The notes under the pieces: model-generated
Databases searched by the model: none
Told to the model about the DNA's origin: nothing
What the model saw: only the letters and a program-made list of their open reading frames with translations
Part shown: piece after piece, positions 8,662-17,800 of the stretch
Layout of the letters: every line of letters starts with the position of its first letter
Position numbering within the stretch: position 1 is the first letter of the stretch
Source of the DNA: JBKHDT01 sp046541195
GTDB taxonomy: Bacteria > Pseudomonadota > Gammaproteobacteria > Halothiobacillales > Halothiobacillaceae
DNA: 64,000 bases
Assembly: GCA_046541195.1 (NCBI GenBank)
Contig: JBKHDT010000003.1
Coordinates: 10,458 to 74,457 of the forward strand
Direction: 5' to 3'
Translations under genes and position numbers: made by a program

Positions 8662-9918
8662 ATGCTGCGTGCAAAACATTCCATAACCAGACATCGGTAC
8701 ATGCCAACCATGATTCGTCGCTCACTGTCTCGAACGTTTCGACAAGTCGCCCTGCCGGGGCTGTTTTCCCTGGCGCTGCTGGCTGTCGGTCCCTTGTCCG
8801 CACAGGAGTCCCTGCCCGTGCCGGGTCCGGCGGCCGACGTCCGGGTGCCGCCGATGCCGGCGCCGCCGGAGTTGTCGGCGCGATCCTACCTGCTGGTGGA
8901 CTTCGACTCCGGTCAGACCCTGGTCGAAAAAAATGCCGACGAGCCGATGGAGCCGGCCAGCATCACCAAGCTGGTTTCGACCTACGTGATCTTCGAGGCG
9001 CTTGAGCGCGGTGATATCAGCTTGGACGACGAGGTCGTGGTCAGCGAACGTGCCTGGCGCAAGGGCGGGTCGAAGATGTTCATCGAGGTTGGCGACCGGG
9101 TGTCGGTGGACAACCTGCTCAAGGGGGTCATCGTCCAGTCGGGCAACGATGCGACCATCGCCCTGGCCGAGCATGTCTCCGGTTCGGTGGAGGCCTTCGT
9201 GCAGGAGATGAACGCCACGGCGCGGCGACTGGGGATGGACAACAGTTATTTCCTGAACACCACCGGCTGGCCGGCCGAGGGGCATGTCATGTCCGCCCGC
9301 GACATTGCGAAGGTCATGGCCGCGATGATCCGGGATTTCCCCGACCAGTACGCGCGCTACAGCCAGAAGGAGTTCACCTGGAACGAGATCCGTCAGCACA
9401 ACCGCAACCGCCTGCTGTGGCGCGACCCTTCCGTGGACGGAGGCAAGACCGGGCACACCAGTTCGGCCGGCTATTGCCTGGTGGCCTCGGCGCAGCGGGA
9501 GGCGACGCGCATGATTGCCGTGGTGCTCGGTACCGACAGTGACGCGGTGCGCACCGAGCAGACGCAGACCCTGCTCAACTTCGGGTTCCGGTTCTACGAG
9601 ACGCTGCCGATTCGGCAGGCCGGGGAAGTGCTCGGTGACGCCCGTGTCTGGAAGGGCGCGGTATCCGAGGTTCCGGTGGGCCTGGCGGAGGACCTTTCCG
9701 TGACGGTCGCGCGCAACCAGCGCAATCAGGTCGGCGTGTCGCTGGTGATCGATGGCCCGCTGATCGCGCCGCTGCAGGCAGGTACCGCCGTGGGGCGGTT
9801 GCAGGTGACCGCCGACGAGCAGATGATCGCGGAGCGGCCGGTGGTGGCACTTGAATCGGTCGAGCAGGGCGGGCTGGTCGGGCGTACCATCGACGGCATC
9901 CGGTTGATGTTCGAATGA
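8662..9918 (+). CDS. dacA: D-alanyl-D-alanine carboxypeptidase (PBP5/6 type)
   Basis: It trims the terminal D-Ala of peptidoglycan stem peptides in the periplasm. Numbered from the ATG at 8662 (418 residues), the active-site motifs are SITK with S100, SGN from S160 and KTG from K262. A C-terminal beta domain follows with an amphipathic tail, VGRTIDGIRLMF, for membrane attachment. Starts at 8701 and 8710 would shorten the signal peptide's n-region; 8662 has AGGGA six bases upstream. Its last four bases overlap the next gene (ATGA), so the two are translationally coupled. Confidence 0.95.
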   Translation: MLRAKHSITRHRYMPTMIRRSLSRTFRQVALPGLFSLALLAVGPLSAQESLPVPGPAADVRVPPMPAPPELSARSYLLVDFDSGQTLVEKNADEPMEPASITKLVSTYVIFEALERGDISLDDEVVVSERAWRKGGSKMFIEVGDRVSVDNLLKGVIVQSGNDATIALAEHVSGSVEAFVQEMNATARRLGMDNSYFLNTTGWPAEGHVMSARDIAKVMAAMIRDFPDQYARYSQKEFTWNEIRQHNRNRLLWRDPSVDGGKTGHTSSAGYCLVASAQREATRMIAVVLGTDSDAVRTEQTQTLLNFGFRFYETLPIRQAGEVLGDARVWKGAVSEVPVGLAEDLSVTVARNQRNQVGVSLVIDGPLIAPLQAGTAVGRLQVTADEQMIAERPVVALESVEQGGLVGRTIDGIRLMFE

Positions 9919-10805
9919 ACCCGGACCTGCCGAGGATTGAAGGCACGGTGCTGCTCGACGGCGTGTTGATGCCGGCGGGCGAGGCACGCGTGTCCGTGCT
10001 TGATCGCGGGTTTCTGTTCGGTGACGGGGTCTACGAGGTCATTCCGTTCTATGCCGGCCGTCCGCTCGGTCTGGCGGGCCACCTGGACAGGCTGGATCGC
10101 AGCCTTCGGGAGATCGCGCTCCCCAATCCGCATTCGCGGCCCGAGTGGCTTCAGTTGCTGGCCGAGGTGGTCGCGCACAACGGAGGCGGCGACCTGGCAG
10201 TCTACCTGCAGGTGACCCGTGGTGCGCCACGCCGACGGGATCATGCCTTCCCGGAACCCGGAACCCGCCCGACGGTGCTGGTCACGGCCGGCCCGCTGCG
10301 GGCCCTGCCCGGGAAGATCCGCCAGGAGGGCGCGGCGGCGATCACGCTGCCGGATCAGCGCTGGGCCCGCTGCGACATCAAGAGCATCAACCTGCTGGCC
10401 AATGTGCTGGCGAGGCAACAGGCGGTCGAGGCGGGCGCCATGGAGGCGATCCTGCTGCGGGACGGCCGGGCCGTCGAGGGCGCGGCCAGCAACCTGTTCG
10501 TCGTTCGCGGGCAGGGACTTGTGACGCCCCCGCGCAGTCCCCATATCCTGGCCGGTATCACCCGGGCACTGGTGCTCGACCTGGCCCGTGCGTCGGGCCT
10601 GGAGGCGGTGGAGGCGCCGCTGGCCGAGTCCGACCTGCGCGCAGCGCAGGAGATCTGGCTGACCAGCTCGACCCGGGAGATCATGCCCGTTTGCCGGCTG
10701 GACAATGCGCCGGTTGGCGCGGGCGTGCCGGGTCCGGTCTGGAGCCGGCTGGATCAGGCTTATCAGGAATACAAACGGGCCTTGCCCGAGGACTGGACCT
10801 CATGA
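9915..10805 (+). CDS. dat: D-amino acid aminotransferase (class IV PLP enzyme)
   Basis: It probably interconverts D-alanine and D-glutamate with their 2-oxo acids. This fits its place between dacA and the lipoate genes in a wall-synthesis operon. The 296-residue fold-type IV protein contains SVLDRGFLFGDGVYEVIPFY, CDIKSINLLANVLARQQA (PLP lysine K156) and EGAASNLFVV. The class IV family also includes branched-chain aminotransferases and aminodeoxychorismate lyase. The RGFLFGDGVYE form and the context favour D-amino acid transaminase. It overlaps dacA and ybeD by 4 bp each. Confidence 0.88.
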   Translation: MNPDLPRIEGTVLLDGVLMPAGEARVSVLDRGFLFGDGVYEVIPFYAGRPLGLAGHLDRLDRSLREIALPNPHSRPEWLQLLAEVVAHNGGGDLAVYLQVTRGAPRRRDHAFPEPGTRPTVLVTAGPLRALPGKIRQEGAAAITLPDQRWARCDIKSINLLANVLARQQAVEAGAMEAILLRDGRAVEGAASNLFVVRGQGLVTPPRSPHILAGITRALVLDLARASGLEAVEAPLAESDLRAAQEIWLTSSTREIMPVCRLDNAPVGAGVPGPVWSRLDQAYQEYKRALPEDWTS

Positions 10806-11101
10806 ACAGACCCCTGCCATCCTGCCCGCTGGAGGGCTCCGACCGCGACACGCTGCTGGAATTTCCCTGCCGGTTCCCCGTGAAGGTGATGGGCCAGGCC
10901 ACGCCGCGCTTCGAGGAGGATATCCGGGCGGTGTTCGAGAAGCACGTACCCGGGCTGGAAGAAGACGCCTACGTCGTTCGGGGCAGCCGGGCCGGCCGGT
11001 TCGTCGCGATCACCGTGACCATTCAGGCCCAGTCCCAGGGCCAGCTCGATGCACTCTATCTGGACCTGACCGCCCATCCGGACGTCAAGATGTGCCTGTG
11101 A
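10802..11101 (+). CDS. ybeD: YbeD family protein (DUF493)
   Basis: This small (99-residue) protein has an ACT-like alpha/beta fold and unknown biochemical role, regularly encoded between dacA/dat and lipB. It shows the family pattern FPCRFPVKVMG, a middle helix FEEDIRAVFEKHV, and the terminal strand ALYLDLTAHPDVKMCL. The start ATG overlaps the stop of dat and its stop overlaps the lipB GTG, so its translation is coupled on both sides. A role in modulating lipoylation is inferred from position only. Confidence 0.92.
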   Translation: MNRPLPSCPLEGSDRDTLLEFPCRFPVKVMGQATPRFEEDIRAVFEKHVPGLEEDAYVVRGSRAGRFVAITVTIQAQSQGQLDALYLDLTAHPDVKMCL

Positions 11102-11718
11102 GCCCGGTTCGGCTGCGGCACTTCACCACGGCACAGGACTACGCCGCGACGCGGACCGCCATGCAGTCGTTCACGGATGGTCGGGACGCGCGCACGCCGG
11201 ACGAGATCTGGCTGCTGGAGCATTCCCCGGTGTACTCCATGGGCTTGAACGCCGACCCGGCTCATCTGCTCGATGCCGGCGCGATCCCGGTGGCGCGCTC
11301 CGATCGCGGTGGTCAGGTGACCTACCACGGCCCGGGCCAGCTGGTGGCCTACACCCTGGTTGATCTGAGCCGGCGCGGCCTTGGTGTGCGGGAGTACGTC
11401 GGCCTGCTGGAGAAAACCGTCATCGACCTGCTGGCGGGCTTTGGGGTCGAGGCCGGACGGCGTGCAGGGGCGCCCGGGGTATACGTCGGGGCCGCGAAGA
11501 TCGCCGCGCTCGGGCTCAAGGTCCGTCGAGGCCGGTGCTATCACGGCCTGTCCCTGAACGTCGACATGGACCTGTCGCCCTTTTCCCGAATCAACCCCTG
11601 CGGTTTTGCGGGCATGCCGGTCTGCCAGCTGGCCGATTTCGTGGCCGGTGTCGAAGTGGACCGGGTCGGCGCGTTATTATCCAGCGCCCTGGCCAGAAAC
11701 CTGGAGACTTGCCGATGA
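11098..11718 (+). CDS. lipB: Octanoyltransferase LipB
   Basis: It transfers octanoyl groups from acyl carrier protein to the E2 and GcvH lipoyl domains, the first step of lipoate assembly. The 206-residue product starts at GTG 11098, whose bases overlap the ybeD stop. It has RGGQVTYHGPGQLVAY and the catalytic pair: K134 in GAAKIAALGLKV and C168 in NPCGFAGM. Both match the Lys/Cys dyad of the family. It is followed by lipA with a 4-bp overlap. Confidence 0.96.
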   Translation: MSPVRLRHFTTAQDYAATRTAMQSFTDGRDARTPDEIWLLEHSPVYSMGLNADPAHLLDAGAIPVARSDRGGQVTYHGPGQLVAYTLVDLSRRGLGVREYVGLLEKTVIDLLAGFGVEAGRRAGAPGVYVGAAKIAALGLKVRRGRCYHGLSLNVDMDLSPFSRINPCGFAGMPVCQLADFVAGVEVDRVGALLSSALARNLETCR

Positions 11719-12680
11719 GCGTTCCCCCGCGTCCCGATGCCCCGACCCGCGCCATGCGCAGTGCGGACAAGGTCGCCCGGATTCCCGTCAAGATCGAGCC
11801 GACCGTCGAGGCGCCCCGCAAGCCATCCTGGATCCGTGCCAAGCCGCAGGGCGACCCCGCCGTTCAGCGGCTCAAGCGCATCCTGCGGGACCAGTCGCTG
11901 AACACCGTCTGCGAAGAAGCCAACTGCCCCAATCTGGGCGAGTGTTTCGCGCACGGCACCGCGACCTTCATGATCATGGGGGAAATCTGTACCCGGCGCT
12001 GCCCGTTCTGTGACGTGGCGCACGGCAAGCCTCGCCCCCTGGATCCGGAGGAACCGGCAAATCTGGCTGGTACGGTGGAGGCGATGGGGCTTGCTTACGT
12101 GGTGGTCACCTCGGTCGACCGGGATGATCTGCGCGATGGCGGGGCGCGCCATTTCGCGGCGGTGATCCGGGCGCTGCGGGCGCGCTGTCCGCAAACGCGG
12201 GTGGAGGTGCTCACCCCGGACTTTCGCGGGCGCGAGGCGCAGGCCATCGAGATCCTGGCGGCCGATCCGCCGGACGTGTTCAACCATAACCTGGAGACGG
12301 TGCCGCGGCTTTACCGGGCGGCACGTCCCGGGGCCAGCTACGAGGGCTCACTGGCCCTGCTGCGGGACATCAAGGCCCGCTGCCCGGACATGCCCACCAA
12401 GTCGGGGCTGATGGTCGGACTCGGCGAGACGGTCGAGGAGCTCAAGGCGGTGATGCGTGATCTGCGTGCGCATGGCGTGGACATGCTCACCCTCGGCCAG
12501 TACCTGCAGCCATCGCGCCATCACCTGCCGGTCGAGCGCTTCGTGCCGCCGGAGGAATTCGAGGACTACGCGCGCCTGGCCAGGGCACTGGGCTTCAGCC
12601 ACGTGGCCAGCGGACCGATGGTCCGGTCGTCCTATCACGCCGATCGCGGGGGCAGCGAGGTGCTCGGGGCCGCCGGCTGA
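11715..12680 (+). CDS. lipA: Lipoyl synthase (radical SAM)
   Basis: It inserts two sulfur atoms into protein-bound octanoyl chains using a radical SAM cluster and a sacrificial auxiliary cluster. The 321-residue product has the auxiliary-cluster cysteines in CEEANCPNLGEC, the radical SAM CTRRCPFC, and the C-terminal RSSYHAD whose serine ligates the auxiliary cluster. The start at 11715 overlaps the lipB stop and has the usual N-terminal extension with RKPSWIRAKP. It is the last gene of the operon; the convergent hflD ends 28 bp further on. Confidence 0.97.
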   Translation: MSVPPRPDAPTRAMRSADKVARIPVKIEPTVEAPRKPSWIRAKPQGDPAVQRLKRILRDQSLNTVCEEANCPNLGECFAHGTATFMIMGEICTRRCPFCDVAHGKPRPLDPEEPANLAGTVEAMGLAYVVVTSVDRDDLRDGGARHFAAVIRALRARCPQTRVEVLTPDFRGREAQAIEILAADPPDVFNHNLETVPRLYRAARPGASYEGSLALLRDIKARCPDMPTKSGLMVGLGETVEELKAVMRDLRAHGVDMLTLGQYLQPSRHHLPVERFVPPEEFEDYARLARALGFSHVASGPMVRSSYHADRGGSEVLGAAG

Positions 12681-12708
12681 ATGGCCGCAGCAACCTGTGG
12701 CCGGGGCT

Positions 12709-13335
12709 TCAGACGGTCCCGATGCTGCGACGAAGCAGCGATTCGCAAGCTTCCAGGTAGCGCTTTCGGCGAAAGAGCAGCTGCAACCGGCTGCCGCCGA
12801 CCTGCTGCCACAGGACCGCGGCGCGAATGCCTGCAAGCAGGAGCGCCCGGATGCGCGCGGCGATTTCCCGCTGCTCAAGCAGCGACTGTTCCCCGTTGAC
12901 CACCACCTTGGGTGTCAGGTTGCTGATGGTGTCCCGGTACAGGCCGTTGATCTCGAAGAACAGCCCGTCCGTGAGCCCCTCGCGTTCCCAGTCGTGCGCG
13001 AGTGCGACCAGCCGGTCGTGTACCTGGCCGGGCATGGAACCGGCCTGCATGAATCTCGAGCCCAGCTGAAGCAGGATCATCGCGTACCTTGTCAGATCGA
13101 CATCACGATCCTGCCCGCCCAGCGACTGGCGCAGCTGCTTCAGGCCCAGGGCGACTCCCTGTGGCCCGCCGAACACGTCCGCCGTGTCCGCCGCGTCGAA
13201 CGCGAACAGCGAGCGGATGCTGCCCTCGAGGGCCGATTGCGGGGCGCTGCCCTTGTAGGCCAGCTCGCGGACGAGCACGGCGGCCTGGGCGACACCGGCC
13301 AGTGCCAGCGTCTGGTCTTCGATACTGTGACTCAT
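12709..13335 (-). CDS. hflD: High-frequency lysogenisation protein HflD homologue
   Basis: This 208-residue, largely helical protein belongs to the HflD/YcfC (DUF489) family, a peripheral membrane protein near mnmA in many gammaproteobacteria. In E. coli it binds phage lambda CII, but its cellular role is unclear. Recognisable family segments are the N-terminal QTLALAGVAQAAVLVRELA, the glycine-rich VFGGPQGVALGLKQL and the basic C-terminal FRRKRYLEACESLL. It lies 17 bp downstream of mnmA on the same strand, the conserved mnmA-hflD pair. Confidence 0.9.
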   Translation of the reverse strand: MSHSIEDQTLALAGVAQAAVLVRELAYKGSAPQSALEGSIRSLFAFDAADTADVFGGPQGVALGLKQLRQSLGGQDRDVDLTRYAMILLQLGSRFMQAGSMPGQVHDRLVALAHDWEREGLTDGLFFEINGLYRDTISNLTPKVVVNGEQSLLEQREIAARIRALLLAGIRAAVLWQQVGGSRLQLLFRRKRYLEACESLLRRSIGTV

Positions 13336-13352
13336 GCGGGGTCAATCACTCT

Positions 13353-14450
13353 TCATTTGGAATCCGTTGGTGGGGTGTCCGGCGCGGCATCCTCGATGAT
13401 CGCCCCGCCCAGACAGCGATCGCCCTCGTAGAACACGACCGACTGCCCCGGGGTGACGGCCCGCTGGGGTTGCGCGAACCGCACGGCAAGCCGGTCGCCG
13501 GATACCGTGACCCGGCAGGGCTGGTCCGGCTGTCGGTAGCGAATCTTGGCCATGCAGTCGAATTGCTGCCCCGGCGCGCCGTTGATCCAGTGCGCCTGCC
13601 CGGCGACCAGTCCGGACCTGAACAGGGCTGGATGATTCTTGCCCTGGACCACCAGCAGGACATTGCGTTCCAGGTCCTTGCCGGCCACGAACCAGGGTTG
13701 GTCGGCAAAGTCCTTCAGTCCGCCGATGCCCAGACCCTGGCGCTGGCCAATGGTGTGGAACATCAACCCCCGGTGCCGTCCGATCACCCGTCCGTCCAGT
13801 GTCTCGATGTCACCGGGTCGGGCGGGAAGATAGTGGTCAAGGAACCGGTCGAACCGGCGCTCGCCGATAAAGCAGATGCCGGTTGAATCCTTCTTGCCCG
13901 CCGTGGCCAGGCCCGCCCGCCGGGCCAGTTCGCGAACCTGCGGCTTTTGCATTTCCCCCAGCGGGAACATTGCGCGTTCCAGCTGGGCGCTGTCCAGCGC
14001 GTGCAGAAAGTAGCTCTGGTCCTTTTCCGAATCCTGACCCTTGTACAGTCGTCCGCCGTCGCGACCATGTTCCACGCGGGCATAGTGGCCGGTGGCGATA
14101 TGGTCCGCGCCCAGTGCCAGGGCATGGTCGAGAAAGGCGCGAAACTTGATCTCCCGGTTGCAGAGGATGTCGGGGTTCGGGGTTCGCCCGGCCCGGTATT
14201 CGGCCAGAAAATGCGCGAACACCCGGTCCCAGTAATCCTGCGCGAAGTTCACATAATGAAACTCGATGCCGAGGACGTCGGCCACGGCAATGGCGTCCAG
14301 CATGTCCTGCTTGGCGGGGCAGTGTTCGTCGTCCTCCGCCTCCCAGTTTTTCATGAACAGCCCTTCGACCTGGTGGCCCGCCTCCTGCAGCTTGAGCGCG
14401 GCGACCGAGGAGTCCACGCCGCCGGAAAGGCCGACGATGACCCGTGCCAT
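13353..14450 (-). CDS. mnmA: tRNA 2-thiouridine(34) synthase MnmA
   Basis: It adds sulfur to the wobble uridine of Glu, Gln and Lys tRNAs using ATP and a sulfur relay. The 365-residue product opens with the PP-loop LSGGVDSS (residues 8-15). It has the catalytic cysteines C97 (PDILCNREIKF) and C193 (STGICFIGERRF), and the family segments HYVNF and GLMFHTIGQRQGL. The C-terminal beta-barrel domain holds the SVVFYEGDRCLGGAII motif. Its start touches the nudJ stop. Confidence 0.97.
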   Translation of the reverse strand: MARVIVGLSGGVDSSVAALKLQEAGHQVEGLFMKNWEAEDDEHCPAKQDMLDAIAVADVLGIEFHYVNFAQDYWDRVFAHFLAEYRAGRTPNPDILCNREIKFRAFLDHALALGADHIATGHYARVEHGRDGGRLYKGQDSEKDQSYFLHALDSAQLERAMFPLGEMQKPQVRELARRAGLATAGKKDSTGICFIGERRFDRFLDHYLPARPGDIETLDGRVIGRHRGLMFHTIGQRQGLGIGGLKDFADQPWFVAGKDLERNVLLVVQGKNHPALFRSGLVAGQAHWINGAPGQQFDCMAKIRYRQPDQPCRVTVSGDRLAVRFAQPQRAVTPGQSVVFYEGDRCLGGAIIEDAAPDTPPTDSK

Positions 14451-14905
14451 CAGCGACCCCGATCCACGGGATAGTACCGCAGCATGCCCAGGGGCAGACG
14501 CTGGCCGGTGAGAAAATCATCCAGACAGGCCTCGATGAAGGGCGAGCGGTGGGCCGCACGACGCTGACGGATCTCATCGACCGACATGAACCGGGCGGCA
14601 ATGATACCCTCGTCCAGCGGATGGTCTGCCTCGAAGCGATCCACCCGGCCGGTGAAGGCAAAGCGCAGCCAGGTACCGTCCGGCTGGTCGGCGTGGTAGA
14701 CACCGAGCAGCGCCTCCGGCAAGAAGTGCCCCGCCGTTTCTTCCAGGGTCTCGCGGACCACGGCTTCAAGCAGGCTTTCTCCAGGTTCGAGATGTCCGGC
14801 GGGCTGATTCAGCATCACGGTCCCGCCGATCTGTTCCTCGACCATCAGAAACTGCCCCGCGCGCTCCACGAGCGCGGCCACGGTCACATGCAGATTGGTG
14901 TTCAT
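14450..14905 (-). CDS. nudJ: NUDIX hydrolase, NudJ-like
   Basis: This small (151-residue) NUDIX phosphohydrolase has the full box at residues 37-59 (GHLEPGESLLEAVVRETLEE and the following TAG). NudJ of E. coli acts on thiamine pyrophosphates and nucleoside tri- and diphosphates. The assignment here rests on the box, the short length, the NQPAGHLEPGES segment typical of NudJ, and position just upstream of mnmA. Substrate cannot be told from sequence. It is the first gene of a nudJ-mnmA-hflD operon. Confidence 0.85.
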   Translation of the reverse strand: MNTNLHVTVAALVERAGQFLMVEEQIGGTVMLNQPAGHLEPGESLLEAVVRETLEETAGHFLPEALLGVYHADQPDGTWLRFAFTGRVDRFEADHPLDEGIIAARFMSVDEIRQRRAAHRSPFIEACLDDFLTGQRLPLGMLRYYPVDRGR

Positions 14906-15072
14906 GGACGCAATTTACCAGAAAGCGAAGTGCCGGATGAATCCGGGCGACGGCAGCGCACACGCGCAATGCAGGGCGCCATGACGGGGGGCGGCGCCCC
15001 GTGGATGCCCCGGGCCACGGTACTGGCCGCGCGGGGCATTCTGCCCGGCGCAGGATTCGCGCGCGGATTTGC

Positions 15073-15078
15073 TAGAAT
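15073..15078 (+). promoter_or_regulatory. Likely -10 box of icd
   Basis: TAGAAT at 15073-15078 lies about 40 bp before the icd start in the divergent gap with nudJ. The -35 region at 17 bp spacing is poor. Confidence 0.4.
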
Positions 15079-15118
15079 GGCGCGCTGACGCCAACCATAA
15101 CGAATGCAGGATTTTCCC

Positions 15119-16378
15119 ATGGCCTACGACAAGATTTCCGTGCCGGCGGACGGCAGCCGCATCACCACCGACTCCAGCGGGACGCTGACCGTGCCCGACC
15201 GGCCGATCGTGCCGTTCATCGAGGGAGACGGCATCGGCGTGGATATCACGCCGGTGATGAAGCGGGTGGTCGATGCGGCCGTGGAAAAGGCCTATGGCGG
15301 ACGCCGACAGATTGCCTGGATGGAAATCTATGCAGGCGAGAAGGCCAATGCCGTATACGGCGAAGGCACCTGGCTGCCCGCGGAGACGCTGGAGGCTGTC
15401 CGGGACTTCGTGGTGTCCATCAAGGGCCCGCTGACCACGCCCGTGGGCGGGGGCATCCGCTCGCTGAACGTGGCACTTCGGCAGGAGCTGGACCTCTATG
15501 TCTGCATGCGCCCGGTACGCTACTACGCCGGTACGCCCAGTCCGCTGCGCGAGCCGGAGAAGACCGACATGGTCATCTTCCGGGAAAACTCCGAGGATAT
15601 CTACGCCGGCATCGAATGGGCCGCGGGCACCCCGGAAGCGCGGAAACTCATCGACTTCCTGCGCAATGAAATGGGCGTGAGCAAGATCCGCTTTCCGCAG
15701 ACCTCCGGCATTGGCATCAAGCCAGTATCCTCCGAGGGCACCAAGCGCCTGGTACGCAAGGCAATCCAGTATGCGATCGACAACGATCGCGCCTCGGTGA
15801 CCCTGGTGCACAAGGGCAATATCATGAAGTTCACCGAGGGGGCGTTCAAGAGCTGGGGCTACGAGCTGGCCCGCGAGGAGTTCGGTGCCGAGGAGATCGA
15901 CGGCGGACCCTGGTGCGCGTTCAAGAACCCCCGGACGGGGCGCGAGATCGTGGTCAAGGACGCCATCGCCGATGCCTTCCTGCAACAGATCCTGCTGCGT
16001 CCCGCCGAATACGATGTCATCGCGACCCTCAACCTCAACGGGGACTACGTTTCCGACGCACTGGCGGCCCAGGTGGGTGGAATCGGCATCGCGCCCGGTG
16101 CCAATCTCTCCGACACCGTGGCGATGTTCGAGGCTACGCATGGCACTGCGCCCAAGTATGCGGGCAAGGACCAGGTCAACCCCGGCTCCCTGATTCTTTC
16201 CGCGGAGATGATGCTGCGGCACATGGGCTGGATCGAGGCGGCTGATCTGGTGGTGTCGGGCATGTCCGGCGCAATCGCGAGCAAGCAGGTCACCTACGAC
16301 TTCGCCCGGCTGATGGACGGGGCGACCCAGATCGGTTGCTCGGCATTCGGCGAGCAGATCGTCCGCTGCATGGATTGA
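15119..16378 (+). CDS. icd: Isocitrate dehydrogenase [NADP+]
   Basis: This TCA-cycle enzyme converts isocitrate to 2-oxoglutarate, CO2 and NADPH. The 419-residue product resembles E. coli Icd. It has FIEGDGIGVDITP near the N-terminus, GGGIRSLNVALRQ with the serine that IDH kinase phosphorylates in E. coli, and TLVHKGNIMKFTEG. It also has NLNGDYVSDALAAQVGGIG and ATHGTAPKYAGK, the NADP-binding region. The start at 15119 is chosen over an ATG five codons earlier because AGGA lies seven bases upstream. It converges on the sia cluster. Confidence 0.96.
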   Translation: MAYDKISVPADGSRITTDSSGTLTVPDRPIVPFIEGDGIGVDITPVMKRVVDAAVEKAYGGRRQIAWMEIYAGEKANAVYGEGTWLPAETLEAVRDFVVSIKGPLTTPVGGGIRSLNVALRQELDLYVCMRPVRYYAGTPSPLREPEKTDMVIFRENSEDIYAGIEWAAGTPEARKLIDFLRNEMGVSKIRFPQTSGIGIKPVSSEGTKRLVRKAIQYAIDNDRASVTLVHKGNIMKFTEGAFKSWGYELAREEFGAEEIDGGPWCAFKNPRTGREIVVKDAIADAFLQQILLRPAEYDVIATLNLNGDYVSDALAAQVGGIGIAPGANLSDTVAMFEATHGTAPKYAGKDQVNPGSLILSAEMMLRHMGWIEAADLVVSGMSGAIASKQVTYDFARLMDGATQIGCSAFGEQIVRCMD

Positions 16379-16380
16379 TC

Positions 16381-16408
16381 GCAAGGCGCGTTCCACCCCG
16401 CGTCTTGC
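16381..16408 (+). terminator. Hairpin just after icd
   Basis: GCAAGGCGCG (16381-16390) pairs with CGCGTCTTGC (16399-16408), with one G-U pair, three bases after the icd stop. It has no clear T-tract, so it is a possible terminator or 3' stabiliser between convergent icd and siaD. Confidence 0.35.
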
Positions 16409-16567
16409 TTGGGCAACGGCGTGGTCGCTGGGGCGCCGCTCGGGGATCTCGGGCGCGTCCGTGGCGGCCGCTTGCAGCAAAGGGGCCGTTCCTGGGCCAG
16501 ACTTCGATCCCCGGAGCGGTCCGGTGCCAATGCCTGCACGAACGTATAACCCGCCGCCGCGTTGGTT

Positions 16568-17395
16568 TCAGCCAATTGCGGGCGGTGGACAGGCTTGCAG
16601 TTTGTTCCGGCCCCCGTGCTTGGCCTGGTACATGGCGTTGTCCGCCCGGGTCAGGGCAGAGTCCAGCGCCTCGTCCCGGGACAACTCGGTCATCCCGAGA
16701 CTGGCGGTCAGTGTAATTTCTGCCCCGGTATCGGGGATCTTCACCGGCACGCTGGCCAGCTGATCGATAATTCTCTGTCCGACCTGATCGGCCTCCGCCA
16801 GGGGTGTCTCGGGGAAGATCAGCAGGAACTCCTCGCCGCCCCAGCGACCGACGAAGTCGTATTGCCGCAGATTCAGCAGCAGTTGTTCAGCCACCGTCCG
16901 CAGCGCGATGTCGCCGGCCTCATGGCCGTAACGATCATTGAACTGCTTGAAGTGGTCGATGTCGAGGATGCCGATGGAGAGCGGCGCCCCGTGCCGTGCC
17001 GTGCGGGCCAGTTCCCGCTCGAGCTGCTCGGTGAGAAACCGCCGGTTGCCGATCCCGGTCAGCGGGTCGGTGACGGCCGCACGGTGCAGCGCCTCGCTGG
17101 TCTCCATCAGGCTGGCCTGGTAGCGGTCGGAAATGCGCGCGATCTTGCGCAAGCGGCGCATTTCCCGAGCAAGCTTTTCGGTCAGATCCCGTGTTTCGTC
17201 GCGACTGACCCGGTGGTAGTTGTCGGCAATCTGCAGCAGGCGTTCAAGCCTTCGGTGCTCGCTGCGGTAGCGTTGCGCAAGCTCCGCCAGGGGCTTGCGC
17301 ATGGGATTGTCATCCATCTGCGGATCGGCGAGCAGCGCGTCGATGGTCGAAAGAAGATCGTCCTCGCCGGGTCGTTTGGGTACGGGTGCTGTCAT
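16568..17395 (-). CDS. siaD: Diguanylate cyclase SiaD (GGDEF)
   Basis: It synthesises cyclic-di-GMP from two GTP. The 275-residue protein has no membrane segment. It has an N-terminal helical/coiled region (about 35-105) and a GGDEF domain with the active motif GGEEF at 186-190. An intact product-inhibition I-site RQYD sits at 177-180, five residues before it. In Pseudomonas aeruginosa, SiaD is activated by binding unphosphorylated SiaC. The adjacent siaC gene (4-bp overlap) implies the same here. It is the last gene of siaA-siaB-siaC-siaD. Confidence 0.92.
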   Translation of the reverse strand: MTAPVPKRPGEDDLLSTIDALLADPQMDDNPMRKPLAELAQRYRSEHRRLERLLQIADNYHRVSRDETRDLTEKLAREMRRLRKIARISDRYQASLMETSEALHRAAVTDPLTGIGNRRFLTEQLERELARTARHGAPLSIGILDIDHFKQFNDRYGHEAGDIALRTVAEQLLLNLRQYDFVGRWGGEEFLLIFPETPLAEADQVGQRIIDQLASVPVKIPDTGAEITLTASLGMTELSRDEALDSALTRADNAMYQAKHGGRNKLQACPPPAIG

Positions 17396-17772
17396 TCGTG
17401 GGCGGTGATCTTGAATGGGAAAGTACAGTCTTCCCGGAATTCCTCGGCAAGCATCTGTGCACGTTCGTTGCGCTGGTCATAGAGCCAACGCACGCTGACC
17501 TGCTGGCCTTGTCCGTGGGCCTCCTCCAGCAGGTCGAGGATATCCATCATTGCCTTGACGGAGCTGGTGTTCAGATAGACCAGCCGCAGTTCCAGCTGAA
17601 GCGGGCGGTCACCCTGACGGAGAAATGCTTCCACCCAGTCGATCGTCGGCTGGAAAAACTCGAAGGAGTTTTCCGGGTAGCAGTCACCGGCCATGCACAG
17701 TACCCCGGCATCCCAGTCGGCATGCAGTTCCGGGGTCGTGGTGGTGGCTTCGCGGTGGTGGTTTTTTTCCAT
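17392..17772 (-). CDS. siaC: SiaC, phospho-switched regulator of the cyclase
   Basis: This 126-residue DUF1987 protein behaves like an anti-sigma-factor antagonist fold. In P. aeruginosa it is phosphorylated on a threonine by SiaB and dephosphorylated by SiaA, and only the unphosphorylated form activates SiaD. Here the equivalent motif is LVYLNTSSVKAM with T69 the predicted phosphosite. The N-terminal half contains GDCYPENSFEFFQPTIDW, a conserved family block. It overlaps siaD by 4 bp. Confidence 0.9.
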   Translation of the reverse strand: MEKNHHREATTTTPELHADWDAGVLCMAGDCYPENSFEFFQPTIDWVEAFLRQGDRPLQLELRLVYLNTSSVKAMMDILDLLEEAHGQGQQVSVRWLYDQRNERAQMLAEEFREDCTFPFKITAHE

Positions 17773-17800
17773 TGCTTGTTCCGGGTCCCGGTATGCGGTG